64,000 bases of DNA from Fen731 sp964481885 (GCA_964481885.1 CAYZUS010000002.1:62001-126000); one strand, 5' to 3'. Shown: positions 36,846 to 45,274, counted from the stretch's first letter. Notes: a model not told the origin generated them from the letters alone. Translations and numbers: made by a program.

Positions 36846-37241
36846 ATGGTATTTCAGCTTTCACATTTCTGGATAATATTCCTGGATATAAGCGTTTGGG
36901 CAGTTATTCATCTTGGTGTTTCATATTTATGTTCAATGATCCCCTTAAATAAGTTCAATCCTGATAGCTGGTGGTACAGTATAAAAAATGCTGAGAATAA
37001 TGGAAATATTTATGCCGTCTTTTTTAAAGTAAAAAAATGGAAACAGTTTGTTCCAGATGGAGCAAAACTCTTTAAGGGTGGTTTTCCAAAAAAGAAACTA
37101 CAATCCTCCGGCTCCAAATATTTAAATACTTTTATGCTGGAAACATGCAGAGGTGAACTTACACACTGGCTGCAAATATTACCGGCAGCAGTATTTTTTC
37201 TTTGGAACATCTGGTGGGCAGGAGTGATAATGATAGCTTAG
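36846..37241 (+). CDS. CrtO-like glycosyl-diaponeurosporenoate acyltransferase, interrupted by TAG
   Basis: The 131-codon frame matches the CrtO acyltransferase pattern. It has an N-terminal helix, the WWYSIKNAENNGNIY segment, KKWKQFVPDGAKLFKGGFPK, LETCRGELTHW and WNIWWAGVIMIA. It then meets TAG at 37239-37241, and the same frame runs on for 27 codons with the family C terminus (ANIPCIMLQRYNR) to TAA at 37323-37325. The full frame would be about 159 residues, close to the known family size of about 165. It pairs with the crtQ-like gene upstream. It is either a recent pseudogene or read through. Confidence 0.72.
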   Translation: MVFQLSHFWIIFLDISVWAVIHLGVSYLCSMIPLNKFNPDSWWYSIKNAENNGNIYAVFFKVKKWKQFVPDGAKLFKGGFPKKKLQSSGSKYLNTFMLETCRGELTHWLQILPAAVFFLWNIWWAGVIMIA

Positions 37242-37325
37242 GCTTTGTGCGCGAACATTCCTTGCATAATGCTTCAAAGATATAACAGGGCAAGGCTCCA
37301 GAGAGTCCTTGGAAAAATGAAATAA
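37239..37325 (+). pseudogene. Displaced C-terminal tail of the crtO-like gene
   Basis: Directly after TAG 37239-37241 and in the same frame, 27 codons encode ALCANIPCIMLQRYNRARLQ and a short basic tail, ending at TAA 37323-37325. The PCIMLQRYNR segment is the conserved end of the CrtO family, so the TAG is a lesion or a readthrough site, not the natural stop. Confidence 0.65.
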
Positions 37326-37337
37326 AAAAGTTGCCTG

Positions 37338-37832
37338 CTAGATGCTTATTATTTCGAATTTCTTATCCTCTGTGTTAAAAATCCCGAAAGTCGGGCTGCT
37401 GTCTTTTTTAAAATAGCTGTGCGCGGACCCTGGGCTTAAAAGAAGGGTGTTCCCGAATACCGACTGCTCAGACTTGTGAAAATGGCCGCTCAAAACCACA
37501 TCGTAGCTCCCGCTTTTTGCCAGAGCCTCTGAGATTTCCCGGTACTCTCCATGATACAAAGCAAAACTTAAGCCGTCCCAGACAACCCTGCCAAAATCTC
37601 CCAGAATCGTTGCGCCTATTTCAGAAAAAGCCTGAATGAGCCCGTATTTATAGCCGTCGTTATTTCCAAATATACCGGTAAGCTGAAAATCTTTGAAAAG
37701 CCTCACCATTGGCGGAGCCACATAATCCCCCAGATGGATGACATTTTCAATATTTTCTTTTTTAAAAATTCGCACAATCTTTTTTACATTTCCTTCATCA
37801 TCATGCGTATCAGAAACTATTCCAATTCTCAT
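37338..37832 (-). CDS. Calcineurin-like metallophosphoesterase (YfcE/MJ0936 family)
   Basis: The 164-residue protein carries the full metal-ligand series of the small phosphodiesterase family: GIVSDTHDDEG, VIHLGDYV, IFGNNDGYK and VLSGHFHK, and the later PGSAHS. The length matches single-domain YfcE-type phosphodiesterases, which hydrolyse phosphodiesters such as bis-p-nitrophenyl phosphate in vitro. No operon partner. The physiological substrate is unknown. Confidence 0.87.
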   Translation of the reverse strand: MRIGIVSDTHDDEGNVKKIVRIFKKENIENVIHLGDYVAPPMVRLFKDFQLTGIFGNNDGYKYGLIQAFSEIGATILGDFGRVVWDGLSFALYHGEYREISEALAKSGSYDVVLSGHFHKSEQSVFGNTLLLSPGSAHSYFKKDSSPTFGIFNTEDKKFEIISI

Positions 37833-37962
37833 AAAAGCTCCCAGATTATAATAATTTAAATAACTTTTGCTTAATTATAATAAGGCTTTTTTTAATTTAC
37901 AATTTCCATTAAAAATATATAATTAGCTGATTCTATTTATCTTATAAGGTTTTCACGAAAAA

Positions 37963-39201
37963 ATGAAAATTTTCAGAGAATTTTTAGCCCTTCCAAGAAC
38001 AGTGTATGTTCTTTTTTTTGCCAGGATAATAAACAGTATCGGCAGTTTTGTATATCCGCTCCTTGCAATCCTGCTGACACAGAAACTTGGTTACGATGAA
38101 AGGGCAGCAGGTATCATAACTACAGTATGCATCGCGGTCGGCGGCCTGGGAATGCTTATCGGTGGGAAACTTGCCGACAAAGTAGGCAGAAAAAAGTTAT
38201 TTATAATATCGAGCCTGGCCGGTGCTGCTGCATTTATTATTTGCGGCTTCCTTGGTAGTTCAAAAATTATTATATATTTTATACTTGCAGGAAATTTTTT
38301 AAGCATTGCCCAATGGCCGACCATAGACGCAATGGTTGCGGACGCTACAAACAAGGGCAACAGGCAAAATGCATTTTCGCTTCTTTATCTCGGATCAAAT
38401 ATGGGCGTTGCGATCGGCCCATTGATTGCAGGCTTTTTAATTACAAATCACCTGAAGTGGTTCTTCCTTGGGGACGGCATTACTACTTTGCTTTCTTTAA
38501 TACCGGTATTTTTACTCGTTAAAGATACAAGTCCGACAAGACAGGAGATTGAAGCTGTGCCTGACAGTGATACTGAAAGGGCTGAGAAAGGAAATGTCTT
38601 TAAAGCGCTCGCACAGAGACCGGTACTTCTGATATTTACCTTTATTGCAATATTTATTTCGCTTGTTTATGCTCAGTACACTTTCGGTCTGCCGCTGTTT
38701 GTCAACAGCATTTTTGGTGTTTCAGGGCCAAAAATATTCGGTTCCCTGATGTCAATTAATGCCGGAATGGTAGTACTGCTTACACTTTTTATGATTTCTT
38801 TTACAAAAAGATTTAAGCCGCTCCAAAGCATAGTGGCAGGTATTCTTTTGTATGCTGCAGGTTTTGGAATTCTTTATTTTGCCGCTAATATTTATCTTCT
38901 TGTCATTTCAACAATTTTGTGGACAGCCGGTGAGATAATTATCGTCGTAAATGTAGAGGTCTTTATTGCAAACAATTCCCCCATTACCCACAGAGGAAGA
39001 TTTTTTGCAACAATAGCTTTCGTACAGGAATCAGGTTTTGCAGTTTCACCAATGCTGGCCGGCTTTTTTATCGCAAGTTTTGGAATAAGAAAAATATGGC
39101 CCGTTGTCTCACTTTTTGCTATCGCAGCTGCTTTGATGATGACTGGACTATACTTCCTGCAAAAATTAAAAAAAATACAGCAGCTAAGTGCAAAAAAATA
39201 A
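37963..39201 (+). CDS. MFS transporter, drug exporter-like
   Basis: The 412-residue, twelve-helix protein has the MFS motif A (GGKLADKVGRKKLFI) between helices 2 and 3, and FLSIAQWPTIDAMVADATNKGNRQNAF resembling the DHA1 motif region. A central loop lies near residue 195. The pattern suits the DHA1 multidrug efflux branch. It is monocistronic between convergent and divergent neighbours. Substrate cannot be inferred. Confidence 0.82.
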   Translation: MKIFREFLALPRTVYVLFFARIINSIGSFVYPLLAILLTQKLGYDERAAGIITTVCIAVGGLGMLIGGKLADKVGRKKLFIISSLAGAAAFIICGFLGSSKIIIYFILAGNFLSIAQWPTIDAMVADATNKGNRQNAFSLLYLGSNMGVAIGPLIAGFLITNHLKWFFLGDGITTLLSLIPVFLLVKDTSPTRQEIEAVPDSDTERAEKGNVFKALAQRPVLLIFTFIAIFISLVYAQYTFGLPLFVNSIFGVSGPKIFGSLMSINAGMVVLLTLFMISFTKRFKPLQSIVAGILLYAAGFGILYFAANIYLLVISTILWTAGEIIIVVNVEVFIANNSPITHRGRFFATIAFVQESGFAVSPMLAGFFIASFGIRKIWPVVSLFAIAAALMMTGLYFLQKLKKIQQLSAKK

Positions 39202-39403
39202 AATTTGAGTCAGACAGCTTTTATCAAGGGAAACACTTGCCTGGCGATGTTTCTAATGAAGCCGTGAAATTTCAGGCAATCTGTGCCCCAAACCTGGGTT
39301 GCCATGGAGCCGAAACACCAATCTTCTTTTTCAATACATACTAATCAGTTTCTAATTAACAACCTGCCGGGCATGGTGGATTGAGAGAAATTTAAGATTT
39401 TTT

Positions 39404-40282
39404 TTAGCTTTCGTTTTTAAAGATGACTATTTCATCAACTTTATGTTTATTCTTAAGCATAGTTGCTATGACATTGCATTTAATCTTCAACAGAAAAAAA
39501 ATGTTTTTTTTCTCGTCAATTAAAGCTTCAAGGTTGCCCTGCCCCTTTGAAATTACAAGATCCGCTTCCCTGAAGCACCGGTTAAATTCTTCAGAACATG
39601 CGGGAAGATGTGCAGCAGGCATATCGGCACCGGTAGTAATAATTTTTGCGGCTTTATCAATTCCGACCATTATTGCATCATCCATTGTCGAGTCATTTAA
39701 AGTATGCCCGCCCCTGACAGAATAAGTAATCAATCCATCTTTGGCAAAATGCCTGTTTAAAAATTCGATAAAAAGCCTGTCAAATACTATTTCACCGGCG
39801 TTGTCGCCAATTACAAGTATTTTTTTTGCTCCTGATATTTCTTTTTTTAACCTGCTAATACTTTTCGCATCGAGTGGCTGGCAAAGAGCGGTTTCAATAG
39901 ATTTTTTAAGATATTCTCTGGACATCTTTTTGCCCTGCATTACATCAACGCTGTTTCCGGCAAGACACAGCCTTAAAGCCATCTCAAACTGTTCGGCTGA
40001 TTTTTCTATTCTTTCTTCGTATGCTCGGCTTAAGCTCAAACAGATCCTGTTAAACTCTCTTTTAAAATCAAAATACGGGTCAATGTCGGGAATTATAGTC
40101 TTTATTTCTTTCTGAATATCATGAAAAAGTTCAAAAAGGTTTTCATAGGATCCAAAGTCGGAAGCTTTAATCAAAGCTTTTTTTACTGCATCGGACCTTA
40201 ATTTTTCGTCGTCTGTCATAAGCATCACCGATGTAACCGCCGATCTTATGTGGCACGCAATACATTCATGGTATATCTTCAT
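39404..40282 (-). CDS. DUF89/ARMT1-like damage-control phosphatase
   Basis: The 292-residue protein shows the archaeal-type DUF89 motifs. There is a cysteine pair near the N terminus (YHECIACHIRSA), the metal-site GDNAGEIVFDRLF, the YSVRGGHTLNDST segment and VISKGQGNLEAL. Characterised relatives are metal-dependent phosphatases acting on damaged or side-product sugar phosphates such as fructose-1-phosphate. Its start overlaps the stop of the upstream isomerase-like gene by 4 bp, so a joint role with a sugar phosphate intermediate is likely. Confidence 0.82.
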   Translation of the reverse strand: MKIYHECIACHIRSAVTSVMLMTDDEKLRSDAVKKALIKASDFGSYENLFELFHDIQKEIKTIIPDIDPYFDFKREFNRICLSLSRAYEERIEKSAEQFEMALRLCLAGNSVDVMQGKKMSREYLKKSIETALCQPLDAKSISRLKKEISGAKKILVIGDNAGEIVFDRLFIEFLNRHFAKDGLITYSVRGGHTLNDSTMDDAIMVGIDKAAKIITTGADMPAAHLPACSEEFNRCFREADLVISKGQGNLEALIDEKKNIFFLLKIKCNVIATMLKNKHKVDEIVIFKNES

Positions 40283-41103
40283 AATTTGTCTAAAAACTCC
40301 CTTGCTTTTATCAGGATTTTACCTATATTTTTTTCACTGCTATGGCTGGCATTAAGTTCAAGCACAAGCACATTGTCATAACCGCTCTTATGTATTTTAT
40401 TAAAAACATTTTCCCAGTCTATTTTGCCCAAACCGGGAATATTATGCAGGTCGTCCTCTGCTTTTAATCTGCTTCCACCCATATACCCCTCATTATCATG
40501 TATGTGCATTGTGATTATATCTTTGCCGAATTCCGTAATGAATTCAGGCAGTATATTGCTCAAATTTGCATGTCCTGTGTCAAGGCAGACGCCAATACTG
40601 TCTCTGCAGCTGATATTATCCCTTACTCCGCCAAGAATACTCTGCATGTCTTCAATATTGTCGCACATAAATTCCGGAGGCAGGTTTTCGATTGCAATCT
40701 TAATGTCATTTCGGCTTGCAAATTCAGTAATCTCCGTGCAGCTTCTGATGACAGTGCTTATTTTAAAATCAAGAATGCTTTTGTCGATGCTCCAGCCCCC
40801 CGGATGCACAACAATAACATCAGCTCCCAGTCTTTTAGCAGTAAGAATGTTGCCTTTCAGGACCTGAATGCTGTGGGATCGTAAAACCTCATCCGAACTT
40901 GATATGTCTGTCTGAAGAAAATTGGAATGAGTCGAGCAGATCTTCATCCCGCGAGCATTTATGTAATCAAGAACTTCAGAAGAAACGCAATGAAATGAAG
41001 ATATCTCAATAAAATCGAATCCTGAATTTTTTATACAGTCTACTTCTCTTTTTGAAATATTAACGATGTCTGAAAATATTAATGTACTGACACTAAAAAA
41101 CAT
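40279..41103 (-). CDS. Sugar phosphate isomerase/epimerase-like TIM-barrel protein
   Basis: The 274-residue AP-endonuclease-2-fold protein has metal motifs KIAIENLPPEF, IGVCLDTGHANL, TMHIHDNEG and VLVLELNAS. TGHANL with HDN places it near the EndoIV/Hyi-like isomerase branch. It is translationally coupled to the DUF89 gene and transcribed divergently from the second LacI regulator, whose tandem operators lie between the two genes, so it is a plausible target of that repressor. Confidence 0.78.
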   Translation of the reverse strand: MFFSVSTLIFSDIVNISKREVDCIKNSGFDFIEISSFHCVSSEVLDYINARGMKICSTHSNFLQTDISSSDEVLRSHSIQVLKGNILTAKRLGADVIVVHPGGWSIDKSILDFKISTVIRSCTEITEFASRNDIKIAIENLPPEFMCDNIEDMQSILGGVRDNISCRDSIGVCLDTGHANLSNILPEFITEFGKDIITMHIHDNEGYMGGSRLKAEDDLHNIPGLGKIDWENVFNKIHKSGYDNVLVLELNASHSSEKNIGKILIKAREFLDKL

Positions 41104-41174
41104 GAATGGTATTGTACCAAAAAACAGAAATATTTAAATTAAAAATATTTTAAAAATAAAATTATAGAAAATGC

Positions 41175-41203
41175 TTGACAAGGAATCAGAAATAAACAAT
41201 AAT
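41175..41203 (+). promoter_or_regulatory. Near-consensus promoter of the second lacI gene
   Basis: TTGACA (41175-41180) and AATAAT (41198-41203) are separated by 17 bp. The -35 is perfect and the -10 matches 5 of 6. The tandem operators begin 4 bp downstream. Confidence 0.75.
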
Positions 41204-41206
41204 GAA

Positions 41207-41231
41207 TGAATCGGTTCACTGAATCGGTTCA
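41207..41231. promoter_or_regulatory. Two tandem LacI-type operators
   Basis: TGAATCGGTTCA occurs at 41207-41218 and again at 41220-41231, one base apart. Each is a near-palindrome with a central CG, the hallmark of LacI-family sites. They cover the predicted transcription start, implying autorepression. Confidence 0.75.
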
Positions 41232-41257
41232 TTAACATAAAAATATTATAAAACAGG

Positions 41258-42271
41258 ATGACCAATATAAAAGAAGTAGCAAAAAGAGCCGGAGTATCTG
41301 TAGGGACAGTATCGAATGTTCTCAACAGTCTTTCCACTGTTTCGCAGGAAAATATCGGGAAAGTGCGTGGGGCCATAAAAGAACTGGATTTTAAGCCCAG
41401 CAGAATTGCTGCCAGCCTTTCAAGCCGAAAGACTGCCAATATTGGACTTGTTATTCCTGATATCGCAAGCCCTTATTATGCCGACCTCATTAAAGGCATA
41501 TCAGATTCAGTGGAATCTGGCGGATATAATATTTTTCTTTGCGGATCAAATGACAGTCTTGAAAAAGAAACCAAAATCATCAATGACCTTTTATCACTTT
41601 GGATAGACGGAATAATAATAGTGCCGGTTTATGAAAGATCAAGAGAGATTGATCTTATTAATAATATAAAAATCCCAACTGTTCTGGTTAACAGGGAGAT
41701 ACAGGGACTTAGCAGGGATCTTTGCATGTTTAACAATTTCAAGGGAGCTTATGATGGAACAAAATACTTAATTGATAATAATCATAAGAAGATAATAACC
41801 CTTGCAGGACCCCAGCACTCAAGGTCTTTTGAAGACAGGCTTCTGGGTTGGAAAGAAGCTGTACAGGAATACGGGCTTTATCGAAATGAGCACATATTTA
41901 TAAGCGATTACTCTGTGGAATCGGGTTATGAATCAATGGAGAAAGCCTTAAACCAGCTAAAAGAAATTGACGCCGTTTTTGCATCAAGTGATTTGATTGC
42001 GCTCGGAGCAATGAATGCAATCAAGAATAATCATTTGAGCATTCCGGAGGATATCTCAATTATGGGGTTTGGGGATATTTATCTCAGCAAATATCTGGAG
42101 CCTGCCCTGACAACAATCAAAAGGCCTTTTTATAATATAGGTAAAACTGCCGTATCAATGCTGATGGAAAAGATTTCAGGAAATCATGAAAGTTCTGAAA
42201 TTGACAAGCCCGGAAAAATAATAATTGAAGGGCTCCTTGAAATAAGGAAATCAGTCGCGGTAAAAAATTAA
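41258..42271 (+). CDS. LacI-family transcriptional regulator (second)
   Basis: The 337-residue protein starts with the LacI helix-turn-helix (IKEVAKRAGVSVGTVSNVLN) and hinge (KPSRIAASLSSRKTANIGL). The type I binding-protein fold follows (PDIASPYYADLIKGI, DAVFASSDLIALGAMNAI). It has a near-consensus promoter and two tandem operators immediately upstream, so autoregulation is likely. The divergent isomerase-DUF89 pair is the obvious additional target. A small membrane peptide gene follows 20 bp downstream. Confidence 0.88.
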   Translation: MTNIKEVAKRAGVSVGTVSNVLNSLSTVSQENIGKVRGAIKELDFKPSRIAASLSSRKTANIGLVIPDIASPYYADLIKGISDSVESGGYNIFLCGSNDSLEKETKIINDLLSLWIDGIIIVPVYERSREIDLINNIKIPTVLVNREIQGLSRDLCMFNNFKGAYDGTKYLIDNNHKKIITLAGPQHSRSFEDRLLGWKEAVQEYGLYRNEHIFISDYSVESGYESMEKALNQLKEIDAVFASSDLIALGAMNAIKNNHLSIPEDISIMGFGDIYLSKYLEPALTTIKRPFYNIGKTAVSMLMEKISGNHESSEIDKPGKIIIEGLLEIRKSVAVKN

Positions 42272-42291
42272 TTAATAAAGGGGGTGTTAAT

Positions 42292-42414
42292 ATGGAAACT
42301 ACAATGAAAGAAAAAGTAAAAAAGACAGCTTTCTATCTGATAGCTAATTTCTGGCTCATTCCTTTCACAGGAATAATAATACTGATATCTTATCTGTCTA
42401 AATTAAATTCATAG
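42292..42414 (+). CDS. Small membrane peptide, 40 residues
   Basis: ATG 42292 follows a strong ribosome site (AAAGGGGGTG, five bases away) and opens a 40-codon frame ending at TAG 42414. It has a charged N terminus (METTMKEKVKKTAF) and one hydrophobic segment (FWLIPFTGIIILISYL), so a single-pass membrane peptide is predicted. It lies 20 bp after the second lacI gene and could share its transcript. I do not recognise a family. Confidence 0.6.
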   Translation: METTMKEKVKKTAFYLIANFWLIPFTGIIILISYLSKLNS

Positions 42415-42440
42415 GATTAAAAAGATGCAGAATATGATGA

Positions 42441-42487
42441 AGGCACAGGTTTTATAGGTTTTAAATTAACCAAAAAGGCCTGTGCCT
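42441..42487. terminator. Hairpin between convergent genes
   Basis: AGGCACAGG (42441-42449) pairs with CCTGTGCCT (42479-42487), and GGTT/AACC can pair inside. It lies between the small peptide gene and the amino-acid ABC operon, so it may terminate from both sides. U tracts are weak. Confidence 0.5.
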
Positions 42488-42494
42488 CTTTGAA

Positions 42495-43220
42495 TCAATA
42501 GAGAACTGCATTAAGGAATTCTTTTGTTCGCGGTTGCTGCGGGTTTTCAAATATATCTGAAGCAACACCCTCCTCAATAATTAATCCTTCGTCCATAAAA
42601 ATAACATGCGTGCCGACTTCTTTTGCAAAACCCATCTCGTGTGTTACAACAAGCATGGTCATCCCGCTCTTTGCCAAATCCTTCATTACATCAAGAACTT
42701 CCTTAACAAGCTCCGGATCAAGCGCAGATGTCACCTCATCAAAAAGAATAGCTTCCGGGTTCATCGCCAATGCCCTGGCAATGGCCACTCTTTGTTTCTG
42801 CCCTCCGGAAAGCTGGCCGGGGAAACTGTTTATTTTATCCTTAAGGCCAACCTTTGTCAGAAGCTCTATACCTGCTTTTTCGGCTTCGGCTTTTTTTAGC
42901 TTAAGTACATTAACCGGCGCAAGCATAACATTGCCAAGTGCAGTCATATTAGGGAAAAGATTGAAACTCTGGAAAACCATGCCAAGTCTCTGCCTTACCT
43001 TGTTTTTATTTATCTTTTTTGCAGTTACGTCAACTCCGTCAAAAAATATATGGCCAGATGTGGGCTCTTCCAGAAGGTTAATACAGCGAAGCAGTGTACT
43101 TTTTCCGGAGCCACTGGGCCCGACAATAACCATTACCTCCCCCATTTTGACTTCCAGGTTTACACCTCTAAGTACTTCGAGATGGCCGAATTTTTTATGT
43201 AAATTTACAATCTTAATCAA
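42495..43220 (-). CDS. Polar amino-acid ABC transporter ATP-binding protein (GlnQ/HisP-like)
   Basis: The 241-residue ATPase has Walker A GPSGSGKSTLLRC, Q-loop region GMVFQSFNLFPNMTAL, signature LSGGQKQRVAIARAL, Walker B AILFDEVTSALDP and the H-loop VTHEMGF. This exact pattern is typical of the polar amino-acid uptake family. It is last in a three-gene minus-strand operon after the permease and binding protein. Ligand likely glutamine, arginine, histidine or a related amino acid. Confidence 0.92.
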   Translation of the reverse strand: MIKIVNLHKKFGHLEVLRGVNLEVKMGEVMVIVGPSGSGKSTLLRCINLLEEPTSGHIFFDGVDVTAKKINKNKVRQRLGMVFQSFNLFPNMTALGNVMLAPVNVLKLKKAEAEKAGIELLTKVGLKDKINSFPGQLSGGQKQRVAIARALAMNPEAILFDEVTSALDPELVKEVLDVMKDLAKSGMTMLVVTHEMGFAKEVGTHVIFMDEGLIIEEGVASDIFENPQQPRTKEFLNAVLY

Positions 43221-43249
43221 GTTTGTTAACCTTCAATCTGATTTGCCTT

Positions 43250-43371
43250 TTATACTTCACTCTTTTTTAAGTTCCTATACTTCACTCTTTTTTAACCTTC
43301 TACAGCCATAAATCTTTGCAAATCGGCTCCCGCTCTTGCTTACCTTTTTATCCTTCACTCTTTTTTAGTCG
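43250..43371. repeat. Repeated copies of the permease gene 3' end
   Basis: The sequence TATACTTCACTCTTTTTTAA occurs twice between the ATPase and permease genes (about 43251-43270 and 43277-43296). A third copy, TATCCTTCACTCTTTTTTAG (43349-43368), is the actual end of the permease coding sequence. The stop region thus appears to have been duplicated twice downstream. Confidence 0.65.
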
Positions 43372-44031
43372 GCCTTCCATATGGCTTATCATCCTGGTAA
43401 GCGGTATTGTAATAATGAGGTAAATAATTGCTGCTGCAGTAAGTGATGTAGGGTTCAATTTCCAAGTCATCATTTCTTTGGCTGTCCTCATAAGTTCAGA
43501 AATGGCAATGACTGACAAAAGTGACGAATCTTTGATAAGAGCAACAAATTCATTTGTCAGAGGTGGCAATACTCTTTTAATAGTCTGGGGTATGATTACA
43601 TAACGCATTGCCTGGGAATAAGACATGCCAAGTGACCTTGCAGCCTCCATCTGTCCCTTATCGATGGATTCTATGCCTGCCCTGAATATCTCTGTGACAT
43701 AAGCACCACTGTTAATTGACAGCGCTGCTATTCCTGCAACCGGAGCCGGAAGGTTTATACCAAGATATGGCAAAGCATAGTACATAAATATAATCTGTAT
43801 CAGAAGTGGAGTTCCCCTGAAAAGATCCACATAAATAATCGCGAACTGATTGAGAACCTTAACTTTGGATACCCTTATGATAGAGGTTATCATGCCTATC
43901 ATTATCCCTATCAGCTCCGAAGACGCCGAAAAAATAATGGTAAACAGGGCGCCTTTTAAAAGATAGGGCAATATTTCTTTTATTATTTCGACATTGAAGT
44001 ATGTGCGAATCAGCTCAGCTATATTCTGCAT
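43348..44031 (-). CDS. Polar amino-acid ABC transporter permease (HisM/GlnP family)
   Basis: The 227-residue permease has about five membrane helices and the family motif FRGTPLLIQIIFMYYALP, followed by the EAA coupling loop GQMEAARSLGMSYSQAMRYV. The C-terminal LIKDSSLLSVIAISEL segment is also typical. One permease gene is present, so it probably forms a homodimer. It lies 226 bp after the binding-protein gene and is followed by the ATPase gene. Confidence 0.92.
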   Translation of the reverse strand: MQNIAELIRTYFNVEIIKEILPYLLKGALFTIIFSASSELIGIMIGMITSIIRVSKVKVLNQFAIIYVDLFRGTPLLIQIIFMYYALPYLGINLPAPVAGIAALSINSGAYVTEIFRAGIESIDKGQMEAARSLGMSYSQAMRYVIIPQTIKRVLPPLTNEFVALIKDSSLLSVIAISELMRTAKEMMTWKLNPTSLTAAAIIYLIITIPLTRMISHMEGRLKKSEG

Positions 44032-44214
44032 AAATTAACCGGTTCTTTGTTTTTTTTATTCGATTTGCCGTTTTGTTTAAGACCGCTACCAGTAAAGTGA
44101 CCCAAATGTCCTGACCTGCTCAATGTCCTGTTTATTTTTGCTTAATGGTCCCTAATGCCCGGTCCATTGTAAGCTAACGTTATTCCAGGTTATCGCCCGC
44201 ATTTTCAGAACTTT

Positions 44215-44240
44215 CAAATGGGGGATCTCTCCCCCATTTG
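44215..44240 (-). terminator. Stem-loop between binding-protein and permease genes
   Basis: CAAATGGGGGA (44215-44225) pairs perfectly with TCCCCCATTTG (44230-44240) over a 4-nt loop. It begins 18 bp after the binding-protein stop. No good U tract follows, so it may act as a partial terminator or RNA stabiliser that keeps binding-protein expression higher than permease expression. Confidence 0.65.
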
Positions 44241-44257
44241 TCTTAAGAATAAATATT

Positions 44258-45046
44258 TTATTTTCTTTCGCCGAACCACTTTTTGGATATTTCTGCAAAT
44301 GTTCCGTCATCTACCAGACCCTTAAGTGTGGCATTGACTGCATCACGCAGCTCAGGAGTATCTTTTGCAAATGCAATGCCATAACTTTCATTGGTTTTTA
44401 TTACAAACCCCAGTTTTACGTCTTTATTATCTTTTATATAAACATCCCCTACGATAGAATCACAGATAACAGTGTCTACCCTGCCAGCCTTAAGATCTTC
44501 CATTGCCAGCATATTATCATCATATGTGTTTACTTTAAGGCCTGCAATTTTTTTTGCTTCGAGCTCTCCGGTTGTCCCGATTTGGACTCCGGCAGTTTTG
44601 CCGTTTAATTTATCTAATGAGTCGATGTCAGAACCAGCCAATATAACAGCAGTCTGGTCAACCTGATAATAAGGAGTGGAAAAATCCATTTCCTTTTTTC
44701 TGTCATCGGTTATTGTTACAGCAGAAATAACCATGTCAAATTTATGTGCTATAAGTGCCGGAAAAATACCGTCCCATGCGGAAGTCTGGTAATCAAGTTT
44801 CATGCCAAGTTTATCAGCAATTGCCTGCATCAGGTCAACGTCGAATCCAACTATTTTATCTCCCTCTTTAAATTCCATCGGTGGGTATGTGGTATCACTT
44901 CCTACGGTCAGCACTCCTGCTTTAATTGTCTTAAGGCTGGATGCATCTGCTGCGCTTGTTTCCTGTTTTGCACAGGCAATAGAACCTACTGACACAGCGA
45001 TTATAAGAATTGCTATTGCCACTGCAATAAATATTCTGCTTCTCAT
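44258..45046 (-). CDS. Polar amino-acid ABC transporter substrate-binding lipoprotein
   Basis: The 262-residue family-3 solute-binding protein has a lipoprotein signal ending GSIAC (Cys25). The start of the domain is VGSDTTYPPMEFKEGDKIVGFDVDLM, and DLKAGRVDTVICDS and SYGIAFAKDTPEL follow. The family binds polar amino acids, and the arrangement binding protein-permease-ATPase is classical. The strong ligand-binding motif set supports the class but not a specific amino acid. Confidence 0.9.
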   Translation of the reverse strand: MRSRIFIAVAIAILIIAVSVGSIACAKQETSAADASSLKTIKAGVLTVGSDTTYPPMEFKEGDKIVGFDVDLMQAIADKLGMKLDYQTSAWDGIFPALIAHKFDMVISAVTITDDRKKEMDFSTPYYQVDQTAVILAGSDIDSLDKLNGKTAGVQIGTTGELEAKKIAGLKVNTYDDNMLAMEDLKAGRVDTVICDSIVGDVYIKDNKDVKLGFVIKTNESYGIAFAKDTPELRDAVNATLKGLVDDGTFAEISKKWFGERK

Positions 45047-45242
45047 TATTTTCCTTTCTTTTTTTAATTTTTAACCATTATTCCCTGGTTTTTTGGTATT
45101 ATACATTATCTTTTGATTTTTTTAACATATTTTCTAAAATTATTGGATTTTTAATATTACATAATGCCCGGCTTTTGTAATTTAAAATATCATCCAGCCA
45201 TTCATCAGTAATTGATTATATTTAGTGGCAGGCAAATCTTAT

Positions 45243-45274
45243 AAAAAAGCTCCCGTTTTAACAGGAGCTTTTTT
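45243..45274. terminator. Intrinsic terminator of the PKD-type protein gene
   Basis: AAAAAAGCTCC (45243-45253) pairs perfectly with GGAGCTTTTTT (45264-45274). T tracts lie on both strands, so it can work for the minus-strand gene ending at 45358. The next gene downstream on that strand starts 200 bp away. Confidence 0.85.

Noticed and set aside
35641..37325. Genome-wide TAG recoding (pyrrolysine or alternative code)
   Set aside because: TAG terminates many other genes at natural family ends, so a general reassignment would extend them. The two in-frame TAGs are better explained by local lesions or limited readthrough.
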